The translations under genes and the position numbers were made by a program. DNA of 64,000 nt from contig NZ_JACTAG010000001.1 of the NCBI RefSeq assembly GCF_014763045.1, positions 186,001 through 250,000 of the forward strand. The letters are read 5' to 3'. Of this stretch, positions 17,836 to 27,098 are shown piece after piece (the first letter of the stretch is position 1; every line of letters begins with the position of its first letter). The notes under the pieces are model-generated. The model saw nothing but the letters and a program-made list of their open reading frames with translations. It was not told the origin of the DNA and made no database searches. The DNA comes from Sulfitobacter aestuariivivens. GTDB taxonomy: Bacteria; Pseudomonadota; Alphaproteobacteria; Rhodobacterales; Rhodobacteraceae.

Positions 17836-18456
17836 ATGGAACTGCACGTCGAAAATCTAAGCCTTGCGCGTGGCGGTGTGCCGGTGCTGACGGATGTCTC
17901 CTTTGTTCTGCGATCCGGACAAGCGCTGATCCTGCGCGGGCCCAACGGATCGGGTAAGACCACGCTTTTGCGTACCATTGCCGGGTTGCAACCTGCCTTG
18001 CGGGGTCAGATCATCGGGGCCGAAGATCAGATCGGATATGCGGGTCACGCGGACGGATTGAAGGCGATGCTGACCGTCGCCGAAAATCTGACATTCTGGG
18101 CGGAGGTCTTTGGACAGACTGACATTACCGCTGCACTTGATGCCTATGCGCTGCATCCTCTGGCCGACCGTCTGGCGGGCACTTTGTCTGCCGGACAGAA
18201 ACGGCGGTTGGGCCTCGCACGGCTGCTTGTCACTGGTCGCCCGCTCTGGGTTCTGGATGAGCCCACCGTTTCTTTGGATACCGACGCTGTGGGTCTTTTC
18301 GCCGCAGCGGTTGAGCGACATATGGCGGAGGGTGGCGCGGCATTGATGGCCACCCATATCGATCTTGGACTAACCGCTGCCGATGTGCTGGACATTACGC
18401 CGTTCCGCGCAGTGTCAGGCACCCGTGCCGGGGCGAGTGACGAGGCCTTCCTGTGA
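17836..18456 (+). CDS. ccmA: Cytochrome c maturation ABC transporter ATP-binding protein CcmA
   Basis: This 206-residue ABC ATPase has Walker [10 protein letters not shown] (residue ~35), signature LSAGQKRR (~120) and Walker B LWVLDEP (~140). With CcmB it powers release of holo-CcmE after haem transfer in the System I cytochrome c pathway. Its stop overlaps the ccmB start (GTGA). The family is normally about 200-210 residues, so it is intact. Confidence 0.95.
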   Translation: MELHVENLSLARGGVPVLTDVSFVLRSGQALILRGPNGSGKTTLLRTIAGLQPALRGQIIGAEDQIGYAGHADGLKAMLTVAENLTFWAEVFGQTDITAALDAYALHPLADRLAGTLSAGQKRRLGLARLLVTGRPLWVLDEPTVSLDTDAVGLFAAAVERHMAEGGAALMATHIDLGLTAADVLDITPFRAVSGTRAGASDEAFL

Positions 18457-19109
18457 CGGCGCTGCTGATCCGCGATCTGCGTCTTGCGATGCGCGCGGGC
18501 GGAGGTTTCGGCCTGGCGCTTGCCTTCTTTCTTATTGTGGTCGTCTTGATACCTTTCAGCGTCGGCCCGGAGGCCTCGTTACTGAGCGTCATCGCGCCGG
18601 GGGTCCTTTGGTTGGGAGCACTGTTATCCTGTCTGCTGTCCTTAGACCGCTTGCTGGCAATAGATTTCGAAGACGGAACCCTTGACGTGCTTGCAACCGC
18701 GCCACTGCCATTGGAGGCCGCACTGAGCATCAAGGCGCTGGCGCACTGGCTGACGACTGGTTTGCCTTTGGTGCTGGCCGCGCCGGTTTTGGGGGTTTTG
18801 CTGAACTTACCCGGTCAGGGGTACCTTTGGTTGGTTGCATCACTCGCGCTGGGTACGCCTGCGCTGTCGGTCATCGGCACATTCGGCGCAGCGCTGACCG
18901 TAGGCATCAAGCGGGGTGGTTTGTTGCTGTCGCTGTTGGTGCTGCCTCTCTACATCCCCACTTTAATTTTCGGGGCCGAAGTCGCGCGTCGAGGCGCCCA
19001 AGGCACGGACGCGACAACACCGCTGCTGATGCTGGCCGGGATCACGCTGGCCACCATCGCGTTGCTGCCCTTTGCGTCAGCCTCGGTATTGCGGCGCGGT
19101 CTGCGATGA
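18453..19109 (+). CDS. ccmB: Haem exporter membrane protein CcmB
   Basis: The 218-residue membrane subunit has six hydrophobic helices and the conserved [20 protein letters not shown] loop after helix 2. It pairs with CcmA. GTG 18453 is the start, overlapping the ccmA stop by 4 bases, which implies translational coupling. Confidence 0.95.
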   Translation: MTALLIRDLRLAMRAGGGFGLALAFFLIVVVLIPFSVGPEASLLSVIAPGVLWLGALLSCLLSLDRLLAIDFEDGTLDVLATAPLPLEAALSIKALAHWLTTGLPLVLAAPVLGVLLNLPGQGYLWLVASLALGTPALSVIGTFGAALTVGIKRGGLLLSLLVLPLYIPTLIFGAEVARRGAQGTDATTPLLMLAGITLATIALLPFASASVLRRGLR

Positions 19110-19161
19110 GTTCACGCGTTTCTGCATTGAGGTCGCCCGACGAGGAGACTAGATAGCCTGC

Positions 19162-19896
19162 ATGTCGATCTGGACCTATGCAAACCCGGTCAAATTTCTG
19201 GCCCTCAGCACCCGCGTGCAGCCCTGGCTCTGGGCGGCTGCGTCGATTGCAATCGGCGTCGGGTTGGTCTGGGGCTTTTTCGGAACACCCGACGACTTTC
19301 GGCAGGGTTCCACGGTCAAGATCATCTATCTGCATGTGCCTTCAGCGCTGATGGCCATTAACGCGTGGTTCATGATGCTGGTCACATCGCTGATCTGGCT
19401 GATCCGCCGCCACCACGTCAGCGCACTTGCCGCCAAGGCGGCGGCACCTGTGGGTGTGGTGATGACACTGATTGCGCTTGTAACAGGCGCGATATGGGGA
19501 CAGCCGATGTGGGGTACGTGGTGGGCATGGGATCCGCGCCTGACCTCCTTTTTGATCTTGTTCCTGTTTTACTTGGGCTACATCGCCCTGTGGGAAGCCA
19601 TCGAGGATCCCGATACCGCCGCTGATCTGACCTCTATCCTGTGCCTTGTCGGGTCTGTCTTTGCCGTCCTCAGCCGCTATGCAGTGCAGTTTTGGAACCA
19701 GGGTTTGCATCAGGGTACCTCTGTCCCGGTTGCCACGGGAGGGCGCACAGTGGCGGACGTTTTCTGGTATCCGCTCTTATTGTCGATGATCGGCTTTGCG
19801 TTGCTTTTTGTTGCTTTGGTTTTCTATCGCACAGGCACCGAGATCCGGATCCGCCGGGCCGCGGCGTTGCGGGCCCGCGCGGGCAGAGGGCTTTAG
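19162..19896 (+). CDS. ccmC: Haem lyase/delivery protein CcmC
   Basis: This 244-residue member of the haem-handling protein family has six helices and the tryptophan-rich periplasmic WWD-type motif (WGTWWAWDPRLTS, residues ~117-129). Flanking conserved His residues at HVPSALMAIN and in the C-terminal loop are expected to ligate haem. CcmC loads haem onto CcmE. It is 52 bases downstream of ccmB in the same operon. Confidence 0.95.
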   Translation: MSIWTYANPVKFLALSTRVQPWLWAAASIAIGVGLVWGFFGTPDDFRQGSTVKIIYLHVPSALMAINAWFMMLVTSLIWLIRRHHVSALAAKAAAPVGVVMTLIALVTGAIWGQPMWGTWWAWDPRLTSFLILFLFYLGYIALWEAIEDPDTAADLTSILCLVGSVFAVLSRYAVQFWNQGLHQGTSVPVATGGRTVADVFWYPLLLSMIGFALLFVALVFYRTGTEIRIRRAAALRARAGRGL

Positions 19897-19897
19897 A

Positions 19898-20053
19898 ATG
19901 CCGGAGCTTGGCAAGTATGCAGTTGAGGTGCTGTCGGCCTATGCCGCATCGCTCGCTCTTTTGGCCGTGCTGATCCTGTTGACGCTGCGCCGTGGGCGCG
20001 CCGCACGTGCAGATCTGCGGCGTGCGGAAGCCGAAGGAAACAGCGATGCCTAA
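19898..20053 (+). CDS. ccmD: Haem exporter small protein CcmD
   Basis: This 51-residue single-pass protein starts at ATG 19898, one base after the ccmC stop. It has a helix with the conserved Tyr (VEVLSAYAASLALLAVLIL) followed by a basic stretch (LRRGRAARADLRRAEAEG). CcmD stabilises the CcmABCE release complex. Its size, single helix, basic tail and position between ccmC and ccmG are diagnostic. Confidence 0.9.
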   Translation: MPELGKYAVEVLSAYAASLALLAVLILLTLRRGRAARADLRRAEAEGNSDA

Positions 20054-20588
20054 AGTCTCTCCGATGATGGTTGCGCCACCGCTTATCTTCGCAGCCTTCG
20101 TGGCCCTGGCAGCGGTTGGCATGTTTCGTGACGACCCTGACGGTTTGCCGTCGACGCTGGTCGGGCTACCCGCCCCCGGGGTGCCGGAAAAGGCGCTGGA
20201 AGGGTTTCCGCCCGCGACGGCAGAAATGCTCGCGTCGGGCGATGTGACACTTGTCAACTTCTGGGCCAGCTGGTGCCCACCCTGCCGCGCGGAACATCCT
20301 AAGTTGCTCGAGATGCAAGCCGCCGGCATCCCGATCATCGGGATCAATTTCAAGGACAAGGCATCCGCGGCAGCCGGGTATCTGATCGAAGATGACAATC
20401 CGTTCATTGGCGTCGGCTTTGACCCGCAGGGCCGCACCGCTATTGACTGGGGCGTAACAGCGCCCCCTGAGACATTCATTCTGGCAGGCGACGGCACGGT
20501 TCTTTATCGGTTTGCGGGCCCATTGGTGGGCAGTGATTATGAGCAGCGGTTTTTGCCAGAACTGAAGGCAGCGTCGGGTCAGGATTAA
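20046..20588 (+). CDS. ccmG: Thiol:disulfide interchange protein CcmG/DsbE
   Basis: This 180-residue thioredoxin-fold protein is anchored by one N-terminal helix (residues ~8-25). It carries the active-site WCPPC (residues ~77-81, in NFWASWCPPCRAEHPKL) and the conserved GVTAPPETFILAGDG loop with the cis-proline region. It keeps apocytochrome c cysteines reduced before haem ligation. ATG 20046 overlaps the ccmD stop (ATGCCTAA). The ccmE, ccmF and ccmH genes are not in the window. Confidence 0.95.
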   Translation: MPKVSPMMVAPPLIFAAFVALAAVGMFRDDPDGLPSTLVGLPAPGVPEKALEGFPPATAEMLASGDVTLVNFWASWCPPCRAEHPKLLEMQAAGIPIIGINFKDKASAAAGYLIEDDNPFIGVGFDPQGRTAIDWGVTAPPETFILAGDGTVLYRFAGPLVGSDYEQRFLPELKAASGQD

Positions 20589-20920
20589 AGTCCTGCAGGC
20601 CGGTATCTGGCCCCTATCCTTGATAGTGTTGATCCTGCTCTGGGCTGAAGGTCGTCGTGCAAAAGCGATCTGAAATTGGCGGCAGAATATCTGAATTCTC
20701 AGGAACATGTGCGCGCACCTGGCATGGCCAGACCTTCAGCATTTGGACCTTGGCTGGACTGATGCTGGGCTTTGTGTGCGAACCATCCCTGTGGGTCTGT
20801 GTCCTATGCAGGTCAATCGGGCCCTCTCTGAGCCTTTTTGGCGTTGGATCCGGTCGCATTTAAGCGCGACATGTCGTGGACTGCCGCTGCACATGATGCA
20901 AACAGGATCAGGAGATGCAG
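20589..20920. other. Intergenic region after ccmG
   Basis: These 332 bases hold no ORF with convincing coding character. A weak GGCC...GGCC stem lies just after ccmG and could help end its transcript. The bases immediately before the next gene carry a good AGGAG. I see no other structure. Confidence 0.4.
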
Positions 20921-21865
20921 ATGAAGGTCGGATTTATTGGGCTTGGCAACGTGGGTGGAAAGCTGGCGGGGTCGTTGCTCAGGAATGGCGTGGATCTTTA
21001 TGTCCATGATCTAAATGCGGATTTCGTGACCACAAAGGTCGCGGATGGCGCGAAGGACGGGCTGAGCTCTGCACACATGATGCAGACGTGTGATGCCGTG
21101 ATCACCTGCCTGCCGTCGCCCGCCGCCTGTGCTGCGGTTGTCGCGGAACTGTTGCCACATGTGGGGCCGGGCAGGGTCTGGATGGAAATGTCCACGACGG
21201 ATGCGGATCAGATCAAGGAACACGCGAACGCGGTGATCGCGCGCGGGGGCGAAGCCGTGGACTGCCCGGTTTCCGGTGGGTGCCATCGGGCGGATACGGG
21301 GAATATCTCGATCTACGCGGGCTGCACGCGGGATACGTTTGAAAAAGTGCTGCCGATCCTCACCCACATGGGGCGACGGATCTTGCATGTAGGGGATGTG
21401 GGGGCCTCCAGCACGCTCAAGGTGATGACCAATTATCTGGCCACCATCAATCTGCTGTCGCTTTGCGAGGCGTTGACGGTGATGAGAGCCGCGGGAATGG
21501 ATCTGGGTGTCACCTATGAGGCGATTGCAGCGTCGTCAGGGAATTCCTTTGTGCATGAAACGGAAAGCCAGTTGATCCTGTCCGGGTCTCGCGATGTCAA
21601 CTTCACGCTGGATCTTGTGCAAAAGGACGTCGGGCTGTTCCAGAAACTGGCGGACGATCATGGCGTGCCGCTTGAGATGTCGCCTCTGATGATCGAGATG
21701 CTGAGCGACGGGCAAAGGCGCTATGGGGACCGCGCGCAGTCCGATCGGATGATCGAACGGCTTGAGGAGGCGACGGGCCTTAGCATCACGGCACCCGGTT
21801 TCCCCACCGAACTGGTCGACGACGAACCCGAAGAGCGTGGCTATGAGGTGCCAGTACGGCGTTGA
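20921..21865 (+). CDS. NAD(P)-dependent beta-hydroxyacid dehydrogenase (3-hydroxyisobutyrate dehydrogenase family)
   Basis: This 314-residue protein has an N-terminal Rossmann fold (VGFIGLGNVGGKLAG), substrate-loop motif VDCPVSGGCHRADTGN (around residue 112) and the catalytic Lys in LKVMTNYLA (residue ~169), followed by the all-helical C-terminal domain. Family members oxidise short beta-hydroxy acids such as 3-hydroxyisobutyrate, tartronate semialdehyde or related compounds. The exact substrate cannot be read from sequence. ATG 20921 follows AGGAG by 6 bases and is preferred to the ATG at 20915, which lies against the AGGAG. Confidence 0.88.
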   Translation: MKVGFIGLGNVGGKLAGSLLRNGVDLYVHDLNADFVTTKVADGAKDGLSSAHMMQTCDAVITCLPSPAACAAVVAELLPHVGPGRVWMEMSTTDADQIKEHANAVIARGGEAVDCPVSGGCHRADTGNISIYAGCTRDTFEKVLPILTHMGRRILHVGDVGASSTLKVMTNYLATINLLSLCEALTVMRAAGMDLGVTYEAIAASSGNSFVHETESQLILSGSRDVNFTLDLVQKDVGLFQKLADDHGVPLEMSPLMIEMLSDGQRRYGDRAQSDRMIERLEEATGLSITAPGFPTELVDDEPEERGYEVPVRR

Positions 21866-22059
21866 GCGTTTGGGCGAAGATGCATCGATGGCAGGCACAC
21901 CTGCAGCCTCTCAAACGCCGCACCGGCCCATTGTCTGCGACTTGAGGATAGGTTTAGGGCAATTTTGGAATGGCAGGTTTGAGCCCATTGTGTTGAATGC
22001 TGCGGATTGTTCGAATGTCTGCTAAACGGTGGAGCAAAGAAGTTGTAAGGGCATGAAAG

Positions 22060-22299
22060 TTGCTGAGTTGGAACTCTGAAGATGGATGGCAGTTTAGCAT
22101 TTTCGGCGCAGTTTTAGTCGCTGCCGTTGTCGCCTTTACAGTCTATCGCAATCGTGTCCGTCGCAAATCACTACGGAAACGCGAAGATGGAATGTACGTT
22201 TGGGTCGAGTGGCACGGAGGTGAACGAATTTCACACCGAGACCCTTCCGAACCGGGTGGCGAGTGGGACAGCGATGGCGATGGAGACGGCGGCGACTGA
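22060..22299 (+). CDS. Small single-pass protein with acidic Gly/Asp tail
   Basis: This 79-residue frame begins at TTG 22060 after AAGGG. It has one hydrophobic helix (residues ~12-28, FSIFGAVLVAAVVAFTVY), a basic patch (RNRVRRKSLRKRE), a YVWVEWHGG segment and a C-terminus of DPSEPGGEWDSDGDGDGGD. The membrane helix followed by positive residues and the Asp/Gly tail argue for a real protein. The tail could bind divalent cations, but that is speculation. The weak start codon and lack of a recognised family limit confidence. Confidence 0.5.
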   Translation: MLSWNSEDGWQFSIFGAVLVAAVVAFTVYRNRVRRKSLRKREDGMYVWVEWHGGERISHRDPSEPGGEWDSDGDGDGGD

Positions 22300-22372
22300 A
22301 TAGCGGTCATTCAAAGCCCAACACTGGAAGGCGGCAATGTCCCGCGATCCAGTCCTTCAAACCGCCCCACGC

Positions 22373-23746
22373 TCAGCAGTTCGGTACGTTCACCGCCAAT
22401 CCACCCAGCGAGGTTTCCTTGTATTTTTCGCTCATGTCCGCGCCCGTTTGACGCATGGTTTCAATACAGGCGTCGAGGGGGACAAGGTGGGTACCGTCGC
22501 CTCTGAGCGAAAGGGAAGCTGCCGAGACGGCTTTGATTGCGCCCAATCCGTTGCGCTCGATGCAAGGGACCTGCACAAGGCCTTTAACCGGGTCGCAGGT
22601 CATCCCGAGATGGTGCTCCAGCGCGATTTCAGCCGCGTTTTCCACCTGTTCCGGCGTACCGCCCATCACAGCGCAGAGACCGGCGGCGGACATCGCGGCG
22701 GCGGAGCCTACTTCGGCCTGGCAGCCTGCTTCGGCGCCTGAGATTGACGCGTTGAATTTGACCAAGCCGCCGATGGCGGCAGCGGTCAGCAGAAAATCCT
22801 CGACATGGGCCTCGGACGCGCCGGGCACGTGATCAAGATAGTAGCGCAAGGTCGCTGGCAGGACGCCAGCAGCCCCGTTGGTGGGGGCGGTCACGACCTG
22901 CCCGCCAGCAGCGTTTTCTTCGTTCACCGCCATTGCGTAGACACTCATCCAGTCGTTGATTGTGTGCGGGGCGTTCAGGTTCATGCCGCGTTCGGCTTGC
23001 AAGGCATCATGGATGCCTTTGGCGCGGCGCTTTACGTTTAGTCCGCCGGGCAGGATGCCGTCGGTCGTCAGGCCGCGGTCAATGCAGTCATTCATCACTT
23101 CCCAAAGGCGTCTGGTCCCGGTCTTGAGGCGTACCTCGCCGTTGCGGGATACTTCGTTATCGCGCTTCATGGCGGCGATGGTTTTGCCAGAGGTTTTTGC
23201 CATCGCAAGCATTTCAGCGGCGGACTTGAAGGGGAAGGGCACCGGGGCGCCCTCGTCTGTATCCTTGCCGGCGGCCAGCTCCGCTTCGGTCATCACAAAG
23301 CCACCGCCGATGGAATAATACGTCTCCCGCAGGGTCACGTCGCCTTGGGCATCTGTGGCCATCAGCATCATGCCATTGGCGTGGCCTTCCAGGCGGGTGT
23401 CATAGTCAAAGATCAGGTCGGTCTTGGGATCGAAAGACAGTGTCGGCAGACCGTCGACCGAGAGTGTCCGGTTGTCATGGATCTCTTTAAGCGTATCTTC
23501 TGCGCGTTCGGCGTCGTAGGTCTCTGGCGTAAAACCTGCCAACCCCAATATCGTTGCCCTGTCCGTGGCATGTCCGACGCCAGTGAAGGCCAGCGACCCA
23601 TGCAAAGAGGCGCGCAGTCCTGAGAACTGGAAGGGTGAGGCACGCATCAGGTCGAGAAAGCGCGCGGCGGCCACCATCGGTCCCATCGTGTGGGAAGAAG
23701 AGGGGCCGATGCCCACTTTGAACATGTCGAAAACCGAGAGAAACAT
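22373..23746 (-). CDS. sdaA: L-serine ammonia-lyase (L-serine dehydratase), single-chain
   Basis: This 457-residue fused alpha/beta L-serine dehydratase carries the N-terminal beta-type domain ([20 protein letters not shown]) and the C-terminal catalytic domain with cysteines expected to bind the oxygen-sensitive [4Fe-4S] cluster ([31 protein letters not shown]). It deaminates L-serine to pyruvate and ammonia. Its ATG shares one base with the stop of the upstream GST gene. In a methylamine or betaine user it can drain serine made from glycine. Confidence 0.95.
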   Translation of the reverse strand: MFLSVFDMFKVGIGPSSSHTMGPMVAAARFLDLMRASPFQFSGLRASLHGSLAFTGVGHATDRATILGLAGFTPETYDAERAEDTLKEIHDNRTLSVDGLPTLSFDPKTDLIFDYDTRLEGHANGMMLMATDAQGDVTLRETYYSIGGGFVMTEAELAAGKDTDEGAPVPFPFKSAAEMLAMAKTSGKTIAAMKRDNEVSRNGEVRLKTGTRRLWEVMNDCIDRGLTTDGILPGGLNVKRRAKGIHDALQAERGMNLNAPHTINDWMSVYAMAVNEENAAGGQVVTAPTNGAAGVLPATLRYYLDHVPGASEAHVEDFLLTAAAIGGLVKFNASISGAEAGCQAEVGSAAAMSAAGLCAVMGGTPEQVENAAEIALEHHLGMTCDPVKGLVQVPCIERNGLGAIKAVSAASLSLRGDGTHLVPLDACIETMRQTGADMSEKYKETSLGGLAVNVPNC

Positions 23747-24441
23747 CAGGTTGCACTGCCTTCCGGTGGATTTGGGGGTTTGGGGGCCGTAAAGGGCGTC
23801 ATGCCCAGCCCTTCAGCTTTTTGCAAGGCTGCGGTACAGGGCAAGGATTCCAGCCGCGCACATAGATCGTGGAGTGCAGGGTAATTGGTCAGGCGAAACC
23901 ACCCGCGATTACGATCCTTGGGATAAAGCGCGGGCCAACGCAAGGTTCCTGCGCTGTAAAAATCCAGCACGGTCGGATGGTGCGCACCGAGAAACGGAGG
24001 GTTTTCGGCGGCGACCGCGTCAAGGGTTTTGAAGCTTTGATGCACGCCTGCCTCTGCGCCCACGCTCAGTGCTTCTTTGTGGTCGGGGGCGATGTATTTG
24101 TCCGGGTAGAACAGCATGCGCAGCGCTGGGTGAATGGTGTTTGAGAGAAAGAACAGCCACTTCAGAAAGGCGCCTCGGTCTGGGTCATGTGGGCCCGGGC
24201 CAAGCTGTCCATGTTTATCCGCCAACCACAGCAGGATCGCGCCTGTTTCAAACAGCGGGCCTTGCGGGGTTTGCAGCACCGGGATCAGCCCGTTGGGATT
24301 GAGCGCGCGATATGTGGCGCTTTCCTGCGCACGGGATGCGCGGTCAACCAGTTGGCCGGTGTAGGGGATGCCGCGATGCTCCAGCGCCAGTCGGATCACC
24401 AGCGAGGCATTGTCGGGCGCGTAATGGAGGACATACGTCAT
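23746..24441 (-). CDS. Glutathione S-transferase family protein
   Basis: The protein has 231 residues. The N-terminal thioredoxin-like domain (VLHYAPDNASLVIRLALEHR; the LNPNGLIPVLQ cis-Pro loop; FETGAILLWLADKHG glutathione-binding segment) is followed by a helical C-terminal domain from ~85. The substrate is unknown. It is the first gene of a two-gene operon with sdaA, overlapping it by one base (TGATG). Confidence 0.88.
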   Translation of the reverse strand: MTYVLHYAPDNASLVIRLALEHRGIPYTGQLVDRASRAQESATYRALNPNGLIPVLQTPQGPLFETGAILLWLADKHGQLGPGPHDPDRGAFLKWLFFLSNTIHPALRMLFYPDKYIAPDHKEALSVGAEAGVHQSFKTLDAVAAENPPFLGAHHPTVLDFYSAGTLRWPALYPKDRNRGWFRLTNYPALHDLCARLESLPCTAALQKAEGLGMTPFTAPKPPNPPEGSAT

Positions 24442-24665
24442 GGGGGTGTCCTAGCGCAGCGGTATGATCCTGCGTGCCTCATTGCGACCTGTTACGGTAC
24501 GAAGTGGACGTGGTCTGATTGGTCGCGTTTCGCACATTGATCTGCCGCGTCATGTGCATTCGGTTCAGCATACCCTCCGCGGAAACCGGAAAAATACCAT
24601 TGCGGGTATCGCCCCGTAAACGTTCGGGGGCTATAAGCGCACAACCAAAGATCAGGAGCGCGACA

Positions 24666-25454
24666 ATGTCAGGAGATCTCTCACCCATCGACAGGGCCAA
24701 ATTTGTGGCTGCCAAACGCGCGACAGATTTCGTCGATGATGGCATGCGTGTCGGGCTTGGAACCGGTTCAACCGCAGCCTGGCTGGTGCGTTGCCTTGGA
24801 GAAATGGTGCGCGATGATGGCCTGCGGATAAAGGGCGTGCCGACATCAACCCGTACCGCCGAACTGGCGCGGGACGTGGGGATCGACGTCATTTCGCTTG
24901 ATGAAGCCAAGTGGCTCGACATCACCATTGATGGCGCGGATGAGTTCGATGGCGATCTCAATCTCATCAAGGGCGGAGGTGGGGCGCTCTTGCAGGAAAA
25001 AATCGTTGCGACGGCGTCGGATCAGATGATCGTTATTGCAGATGCGGCCAAGGAAGTGGAACATCTGGGCGCATTCCCTCTGCCGGTCGAGGTGATCCCA
25101 TTTGGTTGGCAGACTACGCAGGCCCTGATCGAGGAAACGCTGATCAGCATGGATGTGATGGGGCGGACGTCAAGCCTTCGGATGAACGGTCAGGTGCCTT
25201 TCATCACCGATGAAGGCAATCACATTCTCGATTTGCATCTTGGCCGGATTGGCAATGCGCGACAACTGGCATTGGTGTTGAACCAGATGCCCGGCGTTGT
25301 GGAAAACGGGTTGTTCATCGATGTTTGTGACATCGTGATCATCGGCTATGGCAGTGGCAAGGTTGAAGTGCGCGATATCAACGAGGGCACCGTCTCATCC
25401 CAGCAGATAGATTTCGTGGAAAATGACAATCTTTTTGCCGATCTGGCGGATTGA
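24666..25454 (+). CDS. rpiA: Ribose-5-phosphate isomerase A
   Basis: This 262-residue enzyme interconverts ribose-5-phosphate and ribulose-5-phosphate. Signature segments are VGLGTGSTAAWLV (phosphate loop), DITIDGADEFDGDLNLIKGG with catalytic Asp/Glu/Lys, and PVEVIPFG. The longer in-frame reading to 24519 is rejected because MSGDLSPIDRAK at ATG 24666 matches the usual start and has AGGAG upstream. Confidence 0.96.
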   Translation: MSGDLSPIDRAKFVAAKRATDFVDDGMRVGLGTGSTAAWLVRCLGEMVRDDGLRIKGVPTSTRTAELARDVGIDVISLDEAKWLDITIDGADEFDGDLNLIKGGGGALLQEKIVATASDQMIVIADAAKEVEHLGAFPLPVEVIPFGWQTTQALIEETLISMDVMGRTSSLRMNGQVPFITDEGNHILDLHLGRIGNARQLALVLNQMPGVVENGLFIDVCDIVIIGYGSGKVEVRDINEGTVSSQQIDFVENDNLFADLAD

Positions 25455-25465
25455 GCTCCGCCAGA
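25442..25465 (+). terminator. Hairpin at the end of rpiA
   Basis: TCTGGCGG (25442-25449) pairs perfectly with CCGCCAGA (25458-25465) over an 8-base loop that includes the TGA stop of rpiA. No U-tract follows, so it is either a weak terminator or a 3'-end stabiliser. Confidence 0.45.
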
Positions 25466-25545
25466 CCCACAAATCTGCGCTGTCCTGTGGTCTTTGCGAA
25501 ATCACGCCCATATAGAAGAGGGCGCAACATCAGCCGGAGCCTGTG

Positions 25546-27024
25546 ATGAGCAACGACACTTTCGACTACGACCTTTTCGTGATTGGCGGCGGCTCAGGCG
25601 GCGTGCGTGCAGCACGCGTCGCAGCAGGAGAGCACGGTGCAAAGGTCGCGTTGGCAGAGGATGATCGCTATGGGGGGACCTGCGTCATTCGGGGCTGCGT
25701 GCCCAAGAAGCTGATGGTCTTTGCCTCCAGCTACAGCGGGATCGTGGAAGAAGCCAAGGCCTATGGCTGGGACCATTCAAAAGGTCCGTTTGACTGGCAT
25801 GGATTTCGCGACCGTCTGAACAATGAACTGGACAGGCTGGAAGGCGTTTATCGCAACCTTTTGAAGGGCAGCGGGGTAGAGACCTTTGACATGCGTGCCC
25901 GTCTCAAGGATGCCCACACGGTCGAGCTCTCTGACGGAACCACAAAGACCGCCAAGCACATTCTTGTCGCAACAGGCGGACGGCCTGTGAGGCCCGATCT
26001 GCCTAATGCCGACCTTGGGATCGTGTCGGATGATATTTTCCACCTCGAACAATTGCCAAAGTCCCTGCTGATTATTGGCGGGGGGTATATCGCCTGCGAA
26101 TTCGCCTGCATCATGAAAGGTCTGGGCGTCGAGGTGACGCAATATTATCGCGGCGCTCAGATCCTTCGCGGATTTGATGAAGAAGCCCGCGGGCTGGTTG
26201 CGGAAAGCATGCGTGAGAACGGCATCGATCTGCACGTCGGCACCAACATTGTCGAAATGCAGCTTGCGGGCGATCAGGAAGACGGCTCGATGCCGACGCA
26301 GTCTGATGCCGCCATGGGGGCATCGGCCCAGCAACGCGCGCAGATGCGCAAAGACAGCGACGGTGCTGCGGCAGGTCAGTCCGGCCCGATCTGGGTCAAG
26401 TCGACCAATGGCGGGCAAAAGGTCTTTGACATGGTGCTGTTCGCCACGGGCCGCGTGCCGAATACCGATGACATGGGTCTGGAAGACGCAGGTGTGAAAA
26501 TCGGCCGACGGGGCGAGATAGAAGTGGACGAATTCAGCCAGACGGCAGTGCCGTCGATCTATGCCATCGGCGATGTCACAAACCGGGTAAACCTTACGCC
26601 CGTCGCAATCCGGGAGGGCATGGCCTTTGTTCAGACCGTCTTTGGCGGGGAGCCGACGCCAGTTGATCACGACCTGATTGCCAGCGCGATTTTCACGCAG
26701 CCCGAAATGGGGACTGTAGGCATGTCAGAGGAAGATGCACGCGACGCGGAAGAGGTCGAGGTGTATTGCACCTCTTTCAGACCCATGCAGACGGCCTTTG
26801 CTGACAAACCAAACCGCGTGCTGATGAAACTGGTGGTTTCAAAGAAGACACGGGTGGTACTGGGCTGTCACATTGTCGCTCCTGCGGCCGGGGAACTCAT
26901 CCAGATGGCAGGTATCGCGATCAAGGCAAAGCTGACCAAGGAACAATTTGATGCCACCTGCGCGGTGCATCCCACGATGTCCGAAGAGCTTGTAACCATG
27001 CGTTCACCGATGCGGACAGCTTGA
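25546..27024 (+). CDS. gor: Glutathione-disulfide reductase
   Basis: The product is a 492-residue FAD flavoprotein: FAD-binding GGGSGGVRAAR, redox-active pair in GGTCVIRGCVPKK (two Cys about residue 45-50), NADPH domain GGGYIACEFACI, FAD-binding YAIGDVTNRVNLTPVAI, and C-terminal catalytic CAVHPTMSEE. It reduces GSSG with NADPH. It is about 30-40 residues longer than typical; the extra is a polar segment at residues ~242-280 (around PTQSDAAMGASAQQRAQMRK) inside the NADPH-domain region. ATG 25546 is used; GTG 25543 directly precedes it. Confidence 0.95.
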   Translation: MSNDTFDYDLFVIGGGSGGVRAARVAAGEHGAKVALAEDDRYGGTCVIRGCVPKKLMVFASSYSGIVEEAKAYGWDHSKGPFDWHGFRDRLNNELDRLEGVYRNLLKGSGVETFDMRARLKDAHTVELSDGTTKTAKHILVATGGRPVRPDLPNADLGIVSDDIFHLEQLPKSLLIIGGGYIACEFACIMKGLGVEVTQYYRGAQILRGFDEEARGLVAESMRENGIDLHVGTNIVEMQLAGDQEDGSMPTQSDAAMGASAQQRAQMRKDSDGAAAGQSGPIWVKSTNGGQKVFDMVLFATGRVPNTDDMGLEDAGVKIGRRGEIEVDEFSQTAVPSIYAIGDVTNRVNLTPVAIREGMAFVQTVFGGEPTPVDHDLIASAIFTQPEMGTVGMSEEDARDAEEVEVYCTSFRPMQTAFADKPNRVLMKLVVSKKTRVVLGCHIVAPAAGELIQMAGIAIKAKLTKEQFDATCAVHPTMSEELVTMRSPMRTA

Positions 27025-27098
27025 TTTTCGGACCAAAGACACACATTTGAAGCACAACGGGTTCTCATGGCGGGAACCACTTAGGGGAAAGGCAATCG

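Noticed and set aside
24600-24640. GCCCCG...CGGGGGC stem before rpiA as a riboswitch
   Set aside because: Only one short stem is present, with no conserved riboswitch elements; it may be a terminator or chance.
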